Positions 16,390-25,984 of a stretch of DNA of 64,000 nucleotides are shown here, piece by piece. A program made the translations under genes and the position numbers. Position 1 is the first letter of the stretch, and every line of letters begins with the position of its first letter. The DNA comes from Geodermatophilaceae bacterium NBWT11. GTDB lineage: Bacteria > Actinomycetota > Actinomycetes > Mycobacteriales > Geodermatophilaceae. The stretch spans positions 1,426,001 to 1,490,000 of the forward strand of contig CP043652.1 of the NCBI GenBank assembly GCA_014218215.1, written 5' to 3'. The notes below the pieces were generated by a model. That model did no database searches. It saw only the letters and a list, made by a program, of their open reading frames with translations, and was not told the origin of the DNA.

Positions 16390-16911
16390 ATGCGCCTGTC
16401 CACCACCCTGACCTCGGGCCTCTCCGCGGCCGCGGCCCTCGTGCTGCTCACCGCCTGCGGCGGCTCGGACACCGACGAGACGGCGGCCTCCGCGTCGTCG
16501 TCCGGCAGCTCGGCTGCCAGCACCTCCAGCGCCCCGGAGACCACCGAGGGCGGTGGCGACACCGAGGCCGACGCCTTCTGCACCGAGGCCCAGGAGGTCT
16601 TCACCGACCTGGAGTCCGCCGGGACGACGGGCGACCCGGCTGCCCTGCCGGGCCTGCTGGCCGAGGCCTCCGAGCGGATCTCGGCGATCGAGGCCCCGGC
16701 CGAGATCAGCGGCTCGTGGGACACGCTGACCCAGGCCTTCGCCGGCATCGTCGCCGACACCCAGGGCCTGGACCTCAGCACGGCCGAGGGCCAGGCCGCG
16801 TTCACGTCCGCGCTCGGCTCGCTCCAGGGCGAGGCCGCCACGGCCCAGACCGACGTGCAGACCTACGTGCAGGCCAACTGCGACCTGCCCACCACCGCAC
16901 CGACCTCCTGA
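16390..16911 (+). CDS. Small lipoprotein, array member 3
   Basis: 173 aa. TACCCT ends 6 nt before ATG 16390. The signal peptide ends in lipobox LTAC, followed by a Ser/Ala/Glu-rich linker (residues 24-55). The helical domain starts at DAFCTEAQEVF and ends with VQANC plus a short Thr/Pro tail. It is the intact paralogue of the frameshifted member 2. The three genes each keep their own -10 hexamer, so they may be differently expressed. No enzymatic motif is seen; likely a cell-surface structural or ligand-binding protein. Confidence 0.82.
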   Translation: MRLSTTLTSGLSAAAALVLLTACGGSDTDETAASASSSGSSAASTSSAPETTEGGGDTEADAFCTEAQEVFTDLESAGTTGDPAALPGLLAEASERISAIEAPAEISGSWDTLTQAFAGIVADTQGLDLSTAEGQAAFTSALGSLQGEAATAQTDVQTYVQANCDLPTTAPTS

Positions 16912-16920
16912 CCCCACGCA

Positions 16921-16962
16921 CGACAGCGGCCCGGCACCCCTCGAGGTGCCGGGCCGCTGTCG
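16921..16962. terminator. Bidirectional hairpin terminator
   Basis: Perfect 18-bp stem (left arm 16921-16938, CGACAGCGGCCCGGCACC) with a 6-nt loop, between the convergent lipoprotein and M23 peptidase genes. Flanking bases extend the pairing by two more pairs. Confidence 0.85.
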
Positions 16963-16969
16963 TGTGCGG

Positions 16970-18382
16970 TCAGCAGCCGCGGATGGTCACTCCACGCGCC
17001 GCCATCCACGGCACCGGGTTGACCTGACCGCCGTACATCACGCCGCCGGGGTGCACCTCGAAGTGCAGGTGCGGGCCGGTGGACTGGCCCTTGTTGCCGA
17101 CCTCGGCGATCTGCTCGCCGGCCGAGACCCGCTCACCGGCGGAGACGAAGTACCGGTTCACGTGGCCGTAGACGGTCACCGCGCCGTCGTCCCCACGGAT
17201 GTAGACGGCCTGGCCGAAGCCGCTGGCGGCACCGGCCCGGGCCACGACGCCGGAGGTGGCCGCGTAGATCGGGGTGCCGATCGGGGCGGCGATGTCCACG
17301 CCGCCGTGCAGGGTGCCCCAGCGGCTGCCGAAGCAGCTGCTGGTCCGGCCGGCCGCCGGGAGGACGTAGCCCGAGGACCCGGCGGACACCGAGCCACCGC
17401 CTCCGCTGCTGGCGCCGCCACCGCCACCGCCACCGCCACCACCGCCACCGGAGGACGGCGCCGGGGTGCTGCGGGCAGCGGCGGCAGCAGCCGCGGCGGC
17501 CGCGGCGGCCTGCTGCTGGGCGGCCGCGGCGGCGGCCTCCTCGGCGGCACGCTGGTCCAGCCACGCCTGGTAGGCGTTGCGGGCGCCCTGCAGGGAGAGC
17601 AGCTGGATCTGCGCGGCCTGCAGCTGGGAGTCGTAGGCGGCCTTGTCGGCGCTCACCTGGGCGTAGACCGCGGTCTGGTCGGCGACCTGGGCATCGGCGT
17701 CGTCCTTGGCCTCGGTGGCGGCCTGCTCGGCCGCGGCCTGCACCCCGAGCGCCTCGCGGGCGGCGGAGTCGGCGTTGGCCTGCTGCACCCGGGCGACCTC
17801 GAGGTCGCCCAGCACGTCGAGCTGGTTCTCCGCGACCCAGTCCAGCATCGCGGCCCGCTGGACGAGCTCGGCCGGTCCGCCGGCGTCGAGCAGGGCGACC
17901 TCGCTGGTGAGGGCGGCGCCGTTCATGTAGCTGTCGCGGGAGAAGTCGCTGAGCCGGCCCTGGGCGTCGGTGACGGTCTGGGTGGCGGCGGCGAGGTCGG
18001 CCGCGGTCTGGTCGGCGGCCGCCTGGGCGGCGGCCAGGGCCTCCTCGGCGGCCAGCAGGGCGGTGCCGGCGGCCTCGGCCTGCACCTGCACCTGCTCGAG
18101 CTGGGACTCCGCGGCGGCGACCAGGCCGGCGATGCGGCCCACCTCGGCCGCGGCGGCGTCCTGGGCGGCCTGGGCGCCGCCGATCTCGGCGTCGCTGGGG
18201 TTGACCGGGGGGGCCGGCACGGCCAGTGCGGGACCGGCACCGGTGACCACGAGCGCAGCCGCGAGCAGGCCCACCAGCGTGCCGGTCAGGGTCCGCCCGG
18301 CACGACGGCGGTGCGTCGTCGCGGGTCGGGTCGGACGGGTCCGGCGGGTGCCGGGGGCACGCAGCAGCAGCAGCTGCGACAT
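16970..18382 (-). CDS. Secreted coiled-coil M23 peptidoglycan peptidase
   Basis: 470 aa. ATG 18382 is chosen for its AGGGAG ribosome binding site; the frame runs further upstream without a supported start. An Arg-rich N-region and hydrophobic core end at ALA, a signal peptidase I site near residue 60. Residues 65-290 are an Ala/Gln/Glu-rich coiled coil of the EnvC/RipA type. Low-complexity Ala and poly-Gly linkers (about 290-340) follow. The C-terminal M23 (LytM) domain has HGGVDIAAPIG and HLHFEVHPGG zinc-binding motifs and YGHVN. It should cleave peptidoglycan cross-links during growth or division. Upstream lies a 231-base leader with several hairpins. Confidence 0.9.
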   Translation of the reverse strand: MSQLLLLRAPGTRRTRPTRPATTHRRRAGRTLTGTLVGLLAAALVVTGAGPALAVPAPPVNPSDAEIGGAQAAQDAAAAEVGRIAGLVAAAESQLEQVQVQAEAAGTALLAAEEALAAAQAAADQTAADLAAATQTVTDAQGRLSDFSRDSYMNGAALTSEVALLDAGGPAELVQRAAMLDWVAENQLDVLGDLEVARVQQANADSAAREALGVQAAAEQAATEAKDDADAQVADQTAVYAQVSADKAAYDSQLQAAQIQLLSLQGARNAYQAWLDQRAAEEAAAAAAQQQAAAAAAAAAAAARSTPAPSSGGGGGGGGGGGGASSGGGGSVSAGSSGYVLPAAGRTSSCFGSRWGTLHGGVDIAAPIGTPIYAATSGVVARAGAASGFGQAVYIRGDDGAVTVYGHVNRYFVSAGERVSAGEQIAEVGNKGQSTGPHLHFEVHPGGVMYGGQVNPVPWMAARGVTIRGC

Positions 18383-18613
18383 GGTCGCTCCCTGGGGAAG
18401 AGGGATGGACGAGTGGGACGAAAGAGTCCCACCCGCACCACGAGTCACACGAGCAACACGCGGGAGCGCGGCGGAACTCGTCAGTTGCCGATCGCAACCC
18501 ACGCCGTTCTGTCTCTTCCCCATCGACATGGGACGGGTGGGACTTGAGGGGCTCGGGAGGAGAAATCCCTCGAAGGGGAGCGGCGTGCCGCTCGACCCGG
18601 TCCCGCGGGTGCG
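18383..18613 (-). other. Structured leader upstream of M23 peptidase
   Basis: 231 bases between the ABC ATPase stop and the peptidase start, same strand. It holds a 7-bp inverted repeat GAGCGGC/GCCGCTC (18578-18593), possibly a weak terminator for the ABC operon, and a GTGGGAC/GTCCCAC hairpin with 6-nt loop (18413-18432). A short TCCCT/AGGGA hairpin immediately before the start would pair with the Shine-Dalgarno AGGGAG. Peptidase genes of this type are often riboswitch-controlled in Actinobacteria, but I could not match the conserved c-di-AMP (ydaO) motifs. Confidence 0.4.
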
Positions 18614-19420
18614 CTAGGAGACCGGCGGGGTGGGGCGTTCCAGCTCGTGGGCCAGCTGGTCGAGCTCGGCGCCGCCGGCCATCATCGAGGTGATCTCGTC
18701 CCGGGTGACCTCGTCCTTGCGGAAGTCGCCCAGGCTGCGGCCGCGCTTGAGCAGCACGAACCGGTCGCCCACCGGGTAGGCGTGGTGCGGGTTGTGGGTG
18801 ATGAACACGACGCCGAGGCCACGGTCGCGGGCCTGCGCGATGTAGCGCAGCACCACCCCGGCCTGCTTGACCCCCAGCGCCGACGTCGGCTCGTCGAGGA
18901 TCAGCACCCGGGCACCGAAGTACACCGCCCGGGCGATGGCCACCGACTGCCGCTCACCGCCGGACAGGGTGCCGACCGGCTGGTCGGGGTCCCGGACGTC
19001 GATGCCCATGGCGAGCAGCTCCCGCCGGGTGGTCTCCTTCGCCGTCGCCGCGTCGAAGCGCCGGAAGGGCCCCCACCCCTTGGTCGGCTCGGACCCGAGG
19101 AAGAAGTTCCGCCAGATCGCCATCAGCGGGATCATCGCGAGGTCCTGGAACACCGTCGCGATGCCGGCGTCCAGCGCCTCGCGGGGGGCACCGAAGCGCA
19201 CCGGGGTGCCGTCGAGGAGCAGCTCGCCGCGGCTGGGCTGGTGGACCCCGGAGAGCACCTTGATCAAGGTGGACTTGCCCGCCCCGTTGTCCCCCAGCAC
19301 GCAGGTGACCTCACCGGCCCGGACGCTGGTGGAGATGCCGTCCAGGGCGATGACGGAGCCGAAGTCGCGGCCGATGTCGCGCAGCTCGAGCAGCGGGGGC
19401 GTGCCGGTCGTCTCGGTCAT
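18614..19420 (-). CDS. Sugar-type ABC transporter ATPase
   Basis: 268 aa single-domain ATPase of the CUT2-like class (FrcA/RbsA-related). Motifs: Walker [10 protein letters not shown] near residue 41, Q-loop TVFQDLA, signature LSGGERQS, Walker [13 protein letters not shown], and the switch His in VFITHNP. A conserved insert [14 protein letters not shown] is shared with the second ABC ATPase at 47.1 kb. ATG 19420 overlaps the permease stop (ATGA). The order in transcription is binding protein, permease, ATPase. It energises uptake through the permease; substrate probably a monosaccharide or cyclitol. Confidence 0.9.
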   Translation of the reverse strand: MTETTGTPPLLELRDIGRDFGSVIALDGISTSVRAGEVTCVLGDNGAGKSTLIKVLSGVHQPSRGELLLDGTPVRFGAPREALDAGIATVFQDLAMIPLMAIWRNFFLGSEPTKGWGPFRRFDAATAKETTRRELLAMGIDVRDPDQPVGTLSGGERQSVAIARAVYFGARVLILDEPTSALGVKQAGVVLRYIAQARDRGLGVVFITHNPHHAYPVGDRFVLLKRGRSLGDFRKDEVTRDEITSMMAGGAELDQLAHELERPTPPVS

Positions 19421-20469
19421 CGTCGGGCCTCCGCGTAGCGCCGGATCGCCCGGTTGGTGAGCACGGCCAGCAGCAGCATCGCGCCGAGGAAGAAGAAGAA
19501 CCAGTCGGAGTCGTAGCGCAGGTAGACGATCCCCTGCTGGGTCATGCCGAAGATCAGCGCACCCAGCGAGGCCCCGATCGCCGAGCCGAAGCCACCGGTG
19601 AGCAGGCACCCGCCGATGACGGCCGCGACGATGTAGATCAGCTCGTTGCCGATGCCCACGTTGGCCTGCACCGAGGTCTGGCGCACCGCGTAGACGACCC
19701 CGACGAACCAGGCCGCGGCCGCCGTGGTCATGAACAGCGTGATGGTGGTGCGGGCGGCCGGGACGCCGACGTTGCGGCTGGCCACCTCGTCACCACCGGT
19801 GGCGAACACCCAGTTGCCGAACCGGGTCTTCAGCAGCACCCAGGTGGCCAGCGCGGTGAACAGCACCCACCACAGGATCGCGATGCGGAACGGCTGCCCG
19901 GCGATGGTCACGGTGGAGGCGAAGACGGCCTCGGCGGAGTCGAAGCCGTCGGTGGCCCCGATGCCCCCGGCGTTGACCGTGCCGGTGAACAGCTTGGTCA
20001 GACCCAGGTTCAGGCCCTGGAGCATGAGGAACGAGCCCAGCGTGATGATGAAGCTGGGCAGCCCGGTGCGGACGACGAGGAACCCGTTGAGGAACCCGAC
20101 CGCCAGGGTGATCACCAGCGCGACCGCGATCCCGACCCAGATGCTGGTCTCGAACTGCACCGAGACGATGCCGACGGTCAACGCCGACGTCCCGGTCATC
20201 ACCCCGGCCGACAGGTCGAAGTGCCCGCCGATCATCAGCAGCGCCACCGCGCAGGCCATGATCCCCAGCGTCGACGCCGGGTCCAGCCAGTTGGCGATGC
20301 CGGCCGGGGAGACGAAGACCGAGGACTGGGCGGCGAAGAACGCGAAGACGACGACGGCGCCCACCAGCGCGCCCAGCTCGGGCTTGACCAGCAGCCGCTT
20401 GAGCAGGCCCACCGAGGCCACCCGCTCGTCGGCCACGGGCCGGCTCGGTGGTGCGTCCGTCGTCGTCAC
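19417..20469 (-). CDS. Sugar-type ABC transporter permease
   Basis: 350 aa with about ten hydrophobic segments, and the BPD_transp_2-type core seen in RbsC/XylH/Frc[42 protein letters not shown], and [20 protein letters not shown] 20469 is chosen because GGAG lies 8 bases upstream, and a longer frame would overlap the binding-protein gene. It starts 37 bases after the binding-protein stop and overlaps the ATPase start, giving a compact operon. Confidence 0.88.
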   Translation of the reverse strand: MTTTDAPPSRPVADERVASVGLLKRLLVKPELGALVGAVVVFAFFAAQSSVFVSPAGIANWLDPASTLGIMACAVALLMIGGHFDLSAGVMTGTSALTVGIVSVQFETSIWVGIAVALVITLAVGFLNGFLVVRTGLPSFIITLGSFLMLQGLNLGLTKLFTGTVNAGGIGATDGFDSAEAVFASTVTIAGQPFRIAILWWVLFTALATWVLLKTRFGNWVFATGGDEVASRNVGVPAARTTITLFMTTAAAAWFVGVVYAVRQTSVQANVGIGNELIYIVAAVIGGCLLTGGFGSAIGASLGALIFGMTQQGIVYLRYDSDWFFFFLGAMLLLAVLTNRAIRRYAEARR

Positions 20470-20506
20470 GGGTGTCTCCGTCGTCTGTGTCAGCTCGGTG
20501 GTGGTG

Positions 20507-21472
20507 TCAGCGGGTGCCGGAGGACGCCAGCTCGGCGATCTCGTCGACGTTGTCGGCGTCCACGATGCCGGGGCCGGTGAGGACCGGCTGGCCACCACCC
20601 ACGGTGTTCAGGTTCTGCGCGTAGAGCTGCAGCATGACGATCGGCAGGTAGCCCTGCTCGTACTGCTGCTGGTCGACGGCGAAGGAGATGCTGCCGTCCT
20701 GGATGCCGGCGATGACGTCGGAGTTGAGGTCGAACGTGGCGATCTCGGCCTCGCTCCCGGCGTCCGTGGCGGCGGTGGCGGCCACCGCGGCGACGGCGGA
20801 GTTCAGCGTCAGGACCGCGTCGATGCTCGGGTCGCTCTGCAGCGAGGAGGTGATCGTCGACTGCGCGGCCTGCAGGTCGTTGATGTCCACCTGCAGCGTG
20901 GTGACGTCGGTGCCCAGGCCCTGCGAGGCACCGTCGCACCGCTGCTCGAGACCGATGTTGCCGGCCTCGTGCACCACGCACAGCACGTTCGTCCGGCCGT
21001 CGGCGGCCAGTCGCTGGCCGGCGCCGAGCCCGGCGATGGTCTCGTCCTGCCCGACGTGCCCGATCGCACCGAACTCCACGGACTCGGCCGCACCGGAGTT
21101 GATGGTCACGACCGGGATCCCGGCGGCCACGGCGTCCTCGACGGCGCTCTGCAGCGCGTCCGGGTTGGCCATGGAGACCACGATGCCGTCGACGTCCTGG
21201 TTGACGGCGGCCTCGATGAGCTGGGACTGACGCTGCGGGTCGCCGTCGGACTGGTAGTCCACGTCGATGCCGAGGTCCTCCCCGGCCTGCACGGCGCCGT
21301 TCTGCACGACGTCCCAGAAGGCGTCCCCGGCCGAGCCGTGGGTGACGACGGCGAAGCTGAGGCTGTCGCCGTCCGCGCCGGTGGCCGCGGCGCCGTCGTC
21401 GCCGCCGGAGCAGGCGGAGAGCAGCAGGGGTGCTGCCAGGGCGAGGGCGAGCAGCCGCTGGGGTCGAGCCAT
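20507..21472 (-). CDS. Sugar-type ABC transporter substrate-binding lipoprotein
   Basis: 321 aa. ATG 21472 has GGAGG at ideal spacing. The signal peptide [21 protein letters not shown] ends in lipobox LSAC. The mature chain is a periplasmic-binding-protein type I (Peripla_BP_4) fold: [20 protein letters not shown] at the N-terminus, [23 protein letters not shown], then [12 protein letters not shown] and [17 protein letters not shown] near the C-terminus, as in ribose and inositol binders. First gene of the transporter operon. Ligand not readable from sequence. Confidence 0.9.
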   Translation of the reverse strand: MARPQRLLALALAAPLLLSACSGGDDGAAATGADGDSLSFAVVTHGSAGDAFWDVVQNGAVQAGEDLGIDVDYQSDGDPQRQSQLIEAAVNQDVDGIVVSMANPDALQSAVEDAVAAGIPVVTINSGAAESVEFGAIGHVGQDETIAGLGAGQRLAADGRTNVLCVVHEAGNIGLEQRCDGASQGLGTDVTTLQVDINDLQAAQSTITSSLQSDPSIDAVLTLNSAVAAVAATAATDAGSEAEIATFDLNSDVIAGIQDGSISFAVDQQQYEQGYLPIVMLQLYAQNLNTVGGGQPVLTGPGIVDADNVDEIAELASSGTR

Positions 21473-21645
21473 GGGAGTCCTCCGGGTGCGTGTGCGTGCC
21501 GCGGTCGCACCATCGCTCCCGCGGGGGTCCTGCGTCCCGGTCTCGTCCTGGTCGGACGGACGTCGGTGGACGGGGCCCCGCACGGAGTGTGCGGCACGCG
21601 GGGCCCGAGCGGGACGCCCGACCCCCCGGGCGGGTGCCCGTTCCC

Positions 21646-21651
21646 TACGCT
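21646..21651 (+). promoter_or_regulatory. -10 hexamer of leaderless valine dehydrogenase
   Basis: TACGCT, 6 nt before GTG 21658, no Shine-Dalgarno. It lies in the 185-base divergent gap with the ABC binding-protein gene. Confidence 0.6.
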
Positions 21652-21657
21652 CGGCCC

Positions 21658-22728
21658 GTGGACGTCATGGGCTCCGGGCACGAACAGGTCGTCTTCTGCT
21701 CCGACGAGGAGTCCGGACTGAGAGCGGTGATCGCGGTCTACTCGACCGCCCTGGGTCCGGCCCTGGGTGGCACTCGCTTCTTCCCGTACGCCTCCGAGGA
21801 GGCCGCGGTGACCGACGCGCTGGCCCTGTCCAAGGCGATGGCCTACAAGAACAGCCTGGCCGGCCTCGACCTCGGCGGCGGCAAGGGCGTGATCATCGGC
21901 GACCCGAGGACGCAGAAGACCGAGGCGCTGCTGCGGGCCTACGGCCGGTTCGTCGAGGCCCTCGGCGGCCGCTACCTCACCGCGTGCGACGTCGGCACGT
22001 ACAACGCCGACCTCGACGTCGTCGCCCGGGAGACCCGCTTCGCCCACGGGCGCTCCCTGGCGTACGGCGGGTGCGGTGACTCCTCGGTGCTCACCGCGTT
22101 CGGCGTCTTCCAGGGCATGCGGGCGGCCGCCCAGCACCGGTGGGGCTCCCCCACCCTCGCCGGGAAGACCGTCGCGGTCGCCGGTGTCGGCAAGGTGGGC
22201 TCCTGGCTCGTCGACTCCCTGGTCGAGGACGGCGCGTCGGTCGTCGTCACCGACGTCGACGCCGCAGCCGTGGACCGGCTGCAGGCCAAGCACCCCGGCG
22301 TCCGGGCCGTCGGCGACACCGCCGAGCTCGTCCGCACCCAGCACGACGTCTACGCACCGTGCGCCCTGGGCGGGGCCCTGGACGACGAGACCGTGGCCGT
22401 GCTGCCCGCCGAGGTGGTCTGCGGCGGGGCGAACAACCAGCTCGCCCACGACGGCACGGCCGCCCTGCTCGCCTACCGCGGGGTGCTCTACGCCCCCGAC
22501 TACCTCGTCAACGCCGGCGGGGTGATTCAGGTCGAGGACGAGCGGCACGGGTTCTCCTTCGCCCGCGCCGAGGCCAAGGCCACCACGATCTTCGACGTCG
22601 CCCTGCGGGTGTTCGCCGCCGCCGACGCCGACGGGGTCTCCCCGGCCGTCGCCGCCGACCGGCTCGCCGAGGAGCGGATCGCCTCGGTCGGCCGGCTCAG
22701 CAGCATCCGACTGCCCCTCCGCGGCTGA
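21658..22728 (+). CDS. vdh: Valine/leucine dehydrogenase (Glu/Leu/Phe/Val family)
   Basis: 356 aa, near the length of Streptomyces valine dehydrogenase. It oxidatively deaminates branched-chain amino acids with NAD, opening their catabolism. Visible motifs: [11 protein letters not shown], catalytic Lys region [14 protein letters not shown], a [10 protein letters not shown] segment, the NAD-binding Rossmann loop [13 protein letters not shown], and [14 protein letters not shown] 21658 is preferred to ATG 21667 because of the -10 hexamer spacing; the frame's upstream extension is non-coding. Valine is the preferred guess from actinobacterial relatives; leucine cannot be excluded. Confidence 0.85.
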   Translation: MDVMGSGHEQVVFCSDEESGLRAVIAVYSTALGPALGGTRFFPYASEEAAVTDALALSKAMAYKNSLAGLDLGGGKGVIIGDPRTQKTEALLRAYGRFVEALGGRYLTACDVGTYNADLDVVARETRFAHGRSLAYGGCGDSSVLTAFGVFQGMRAAAQHRWGSPTLAGKTVAVAGVGKVGSWLVDSLVEDGASVVVTDVDAAAVDRLQAKHPGVRAVGDTAELVRTQHDVYAPCALGGALDDETVAVLPAEVVCGGANNQLAHDGTAALLAYRGVLYAPDYLVNAGGVIQVEDERHGFSFARAEAKATTIFDVALRVFAAADADGVSPAVAADRLAEERIASVGRLSSIRLPLRG

Positions 22729-22923
22729 GACACGCACCACCATCCGGCCCGTGACACCCCGCCCGACCTGCCCGTCCGGGTGGCGGAGGACGGGGACGCG
22801 TGCCGACGCCCGATCCGTGTCGTAAGCTCGGCCCAGGACACAGTCAACTCAGTCGGGGTCTCCACACGGGCCGTCCAAGCCCGGAGCTGGACGCCCGCAC
22901 TCCGGTTACGAGGGGGTCGAGCC

Positions 22924-23142
22924 ATGGGGCGCGGCCGAGCGAAGGCCAAGCAGACACGCGTGGCCCGTGAGCTCAAGTACAGCTCACCGTCCACCGATCT
23001 CACTGCTCTGCAGCGAGAGCTCGGTGGCCAGCCGTCGACCTACGTCACTCCGGTGGCCGCGGACGACGACGACGGCGACGAGCTCGCCGGCCGGTGGGCC
23101 ACCGACGACGACACGGACGACGACTGGGTAGCCAGTCGCTGA
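22924..23142 (+). CDS. DUF3073 family small acidic protein
   Basis: 72 aa. Basic N-terminus MGRGRAKAKQTRVARELKY and an acidic Asp-rich C-terminus (ADDDDGDE, DDDTDDD) are diagnostic of DUF3073, found across Actinobacteria and commonly beside purM. Function unknown. ATG 22924 follows a GGGGG-containing ribosome binding site. A TAAGCT hexamer near 22824 would give a leader of about 90 nt. It faces purM across a strong hairpin. Confidence 0.9.
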   Translation: MGRGRAKAKQTRVARELKYSSPSTDLTALQRELGGQPSTYVTPVAADDDDGDELAGRWATDDDTDDDWVASR

Positions 23143-23187
23143 TCCGCTGCGCCGTCACGGCCAGCAGGACCGGACCACAGCACTCTC

Positions 23188-23221
23188 ACGACACCGTCGC
23201 CCCTCGGGACGACGGTGTCGT
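23188..23221. terminator. Bidirectional hairpin terminator
   Basis: Perfect 12-bp stem ACGACACCGTCG/CGACGGTGTCGT with a 10-nt loop between convergent DUF3073 and purM genes. Confidence 0.82.
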
Positions 23222-23266
23222 CGTGTTGTCCACCGTCCGATCCCGGGGACCGCGGTCCTCGTCAGA

Positions 23267-24328
23267 TCAGCGGTAGGAACCGACCAGCCGGGCGGCGGGG
23301 GCCGCGTCGTCGGCCCGGGTGCCGATCGTCCCGGCCACCCACGTGGGCACCCCACGGGCGGCGAGCAGCTCCAGAGCGCGGTCGGCGACGTCGGGCGCGA
23401 CCGCGGCGACCATGCCGACGCCGCAGTTGAACGCCCGCTCGGACTCCGTGCGCGGCACGCCGTGGGACTCCATGAGGTGCACCGGCGCCGGGAGCGCCCA
23501 CGTGGAGCGGTCCAGCACGGCCTCCAGGCCGGCGGGGACGACGCGGGCGGCGTTGCCGGCCAGGCCACCACCGGTGATGTGGGCGAAGGCGTGCACCGCG
23601 TCCACCCCGAGCTCGGCGACCAGCGCCAGGCAGTCCAGCGCGTAGACGCGGGTGGGCTCCAGCAGGGTGGCGCCCAGCTCCCGGTCCAGTCCGGCGGGGG
23701 TGCTCAGCAGGTCCAGTCCGGCCGAGGCCACGACCCGACGCACCAGCGAGTAGCCGTTGGAGTGGAACCCCGAGGACGCCATCGCGAGGACGACGTCGCC
23801 GTCCCGGACCCGCTCGGGGCCGAGCACCGCGTCGGCCTCGACGACGCCGACGGCGGTGGCGGCCAGGTCGTAGTCGTCGGCGCCCATCAGGTCGCCGTGC
23901 TCGGCGGTCTCCCCGCCGACCAGCGAGGCCCCGGCGAGGGTGCACCCGGTGGCGATGCCGGTGACGATCGCGGCGATCCGCTCGGGCACGACCTTCCCGC
24001 AGGCCACGTAGTCCTGCAGGAACAGCGGCTCGGCGCCGCAGGCCACCAGGTCGTCGACGCACATGGCGACCAGGTCGATGCCCACGGTGTCGTGCCGGTC
24101 CAGCTGCCGCGCGAGGGCGATCTTGGTGCCCACGCCGTCGGTGGAGGAGGCCAGCAGCGGCTTGCGGTACTTCTGGGTGTCCAGGGCGAACAACCCCGCG
24201 AACCCGCCGAGGCCACCCACGACCTCGGGCCGGTTGGTGGCGTGCACGGCGCTCTTCATCAGCGTGACGGCGCGCTCGCCGGCGTCGATGTCGACGCCGG
24301 ACCCGGCGTAGGTGAAGCCCCCGGTCAC
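23267..24328 (-). CDS. purM: Phosphoribosylformylglycinamidine cyclo-ligase
   Basis: 353 aa. Converts FGAM to AIR with ATP in de novo purine synthesis. Key motifs: STDGVGTKIALA near residue 55, VGIDLVAMCVDDLVACGAEPLFLQDY, GGETAEH, and SSGFHSNGYSLVR. GTG 24328 overlaps the purF stop (GTGA), so the upstream extension of the frame is rejected. Transcribed with purF, one of five purine gene groups in the window. Confidence 0.96.
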   Translation of the reverse strand: MTGGFTYAGSGVDIDAGERAVTLMKSAVHATNRPEVVGGLGGFAGLFALDTQKYRKPLLASSTDGVGTKIALARQLDRHDTVGIDLVAMCVDDLVACGAEPLFLQDYVACGKVVPERIAAIVTGIATGCTLAGASLVGGETAEHGDLMGADDYDLAATAVGVVEADAVLGPERVRDGDVVLAMASSGFHSNGYSLVRRVVASAGLDLLSTPAGLDRELGATLLEPTRVYALDCLALVAELGVDAVHAFAHITGGGLAGNAARVVPAGLEAVLDRSTWALPAPVHLMESHGVPRTESERAFNCGVGMVAAVAPDVADRALELLAARGVPTWVAGTIGTRADDAAPAARLVGSYR

Positions 24329-25905
24329 GGGCGGGACAACGCGTCGTCGGCGCCGCCGGCGGTGCTCGGGCTGCCGGCCTGCTGACCGGTCCACCCGCTC
24401 ACCGCCCGTGCAGCTGCACGGTCGACGTCGTCGAGCACCGACAGCGTGCGCCGGGAGATGCCCTCCAGCACGTGCTTGCCGAGCACCTCGGGCTCCCCCA
24501 GCGGGATCGGGTACTCCCCGGTGAAGCAGGCCGAGCAGAGCCGGTTGGCCGGCTGCTCGGTCGCGGCGATCATGCCGGCCTCGCTGACGTAGCCCAGCGA
24601 GTCGGCGTTGATCGAGGCCCGCACGCCGTCGACGTCCAGCCCGTTGGCGACCAGCTCGGCCCGGCTGGCGAAGTCGATGCCGTAGAAGCAGGGCCACTTC
24701 ACCGGCGGCGAGGCGATCCGGACGTGCACCTCGACCGCGCCGGCCTCGCGCAGCATGCGGATGAGCGCGCGCTGGGTGTTGCCGCGCACGATGGAGTCGT
24801 CGACGACGACCAGGCGCTTGCCGCGGATGACGTCACGCAGCGGGTTCAGCTTGAGCCGGATCCCGAGCTGGCGGATGGTCTGGCTGGGCTGGATGAACGT
24901 GCGCCCCACGTAGGAGTTCTTGACCAGGCCCAGCCCGTACGGGATGCCCGAGGCCTCGGCGTAGCCGACGGCGGCGGGGGTGCCCGACTCGGGCACCGGG
25001 ATGACCAGGTCGGCCTCGACCGGGTGCTCCTTGGCCAGCCGCCGACCGATCTCGACCCGGGCGGCGTGCACGCCGCGGCCGGAGATCGTGGTGTCGGGGC
25101 GGGCGAGGTACACGTACTCGAAGACGCAGCCCTTGGGCTCGGCGACCGCGAAGTGCTGGGAGCGCAGGCCGTCCTCGTCGATGGCGATCAGCTCGCCGGG
25201 CTCCACCTCACGCACGTAGGAGGCGCCGACGATGTCCAGCGCCGCGGTCTCGCTGGCCACGACCCAGCCCCGGTCGAGCCGGCCGAGCACCAGCGGCCGC
25301 ACGCCCTGGGCGTCGCGGGCGGCGTAGAGCGTGGTCTCGTCCATGAAGGTGAAGCTGAACGCCCCGCGCAGCAGCGGCAGCACCTGCATCGCCGCCGCCT
25401 CGACCGACAGGTCCTGCTTGGCCGCGATCAGCGCGGTGACGATGTCGGAGTCGGTGGTGGAGGAGAACGCACCGGAGACGCCCTCGTCGGCGGCCCGGCT
25501 GGCCAGCTCGGCGGTGTTGACCAGGTTGCCGTTGTGGCACAGCGCGATGCCGGTGCCCGAGCCCGAGGTGCGGAACGTCGGCTGGGCGTTCTCCCAGGTC
25601 GAGGCCCCGGTCGTGGAGTACCGGGTGTGGCCGACGGCGAGGAACCCGCGCAGGCTGGACAGCGTCGACTCGTCGAAGACCTGGCTCACCAGCCCGAGGT
25701 CCTTGTAGACCACCACCGAGGCGCCGTCGGAGACCGCGATCCCGGCGGCCTCCTGGCCTCGGTGCTGCAGGGCGTAGAGACCGAAGTAGGTGAGCTTCGC
25801 GACCTCTTCACCGGGCGCCCAGACACCGAAGACGCCGCAGGCGTCCTGGGGTCCGGCGTCCTGGGGATCGAGGTCGTGCGTCAGCCGTCCATCACCGCGA
25901 GGCAC
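24325..25905 (-). CDS. purF: Amidophosphoribosyltransferase
   Basis: 526 aa. Catalyses the committed step of purine synthesis, transferring glutamine amide nitrogen to PRPP. A propeptide precedes the nucleophile Cys of CGVFGVWAPG (about residue 22). Also visible are GHTRYSTTG in the glutaminase domain, the PRPP motif VVVDDSIVRGNTQR, and C-terminal CSACFTGEYP typical of the iron-sulfur type. GTG 25905 is chosen because TACCCT ends 7 nt upstream; further upstream in-frame starts lack support. The promoter is nearly identical to that of purS. Confidence 0.95.
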   Translation of the reverse strand: MPRGDGRLTHDLDPQDAGPQDACGVFGVWAPGEEVAKLTYFGLYALQHRGQEAAGIAVSDGASVVVYKDLGLVSQVFDESTLSSLRGFLAVGHTRYSTTGASTWENAQPTFRTSGSGTGIALCHNGNLVNTAELASRAADEGVSGAFSSTTDSDIVTALIAAKQDLSVEAAAMQVLPLLRGAFSFTFMDETTLYAARDAQGVRPLVLGRLDRGWVVASETAALDIVGASYVREVEPGELIAIDEDGLRSQHFAVAEPKGCVFEYVYLARPDTTISGRGVHAARVEIGRRLAKEHPVEADLVIPVPESGTPAAVGYAEASGIPYGLGLVKNSYVGRTFIQPSQTIRQLGIRLKLNPLRDVIRGKRLVVVDDSIVRGNTQRALIRMLREAGAVEVHVRIASPPVKWPCFYGIDFASRAELVANGLDVDGVRASINADSLGYVSEAGMIAATEQPANRLCSACFTGEYPIPLGEPEVLGKHVLEGISRRTLSVLDDVDRAAARAVSGWTGQQAGSPSTAGGADDALSRP

Positions 25906-25912
25906 GTCGACG

Positions 25913-25918
25913 AGGGTA
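25913..25918 (-). promoter_or_regulatory. -10 hexamer of leaderless purF
   Basis: Minus-strand GGTACCCTCG followed by the GTG; hexamer TACCCT, 7-nt spacing. Matches the purS promoter over the same GGTACCCTCG core. Confidence 0.65.
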
Positions 25919-25984
25919 CCGGCGCCCGGCGACCTGATCAGCCCCGGTCGGGTGGCTCGCGCCACTGCCGACCGGGACCGCCGG

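Noticed and set aside
17400-17480. GGC/GGT tract resembling a microsatellite.
   Set aside because: It is in frame inside the M23 peptidase and encodes its poly-Gly linker, so it is coding low complexity.
18383-18613. c-di-AMP (ydaO) riboswitch upstream of the M23 peptidase.
   Set aside because: The position is typical, but I could not find the conserved ydaO aptamer segments by eye. The region is recorded as a structured leader only.
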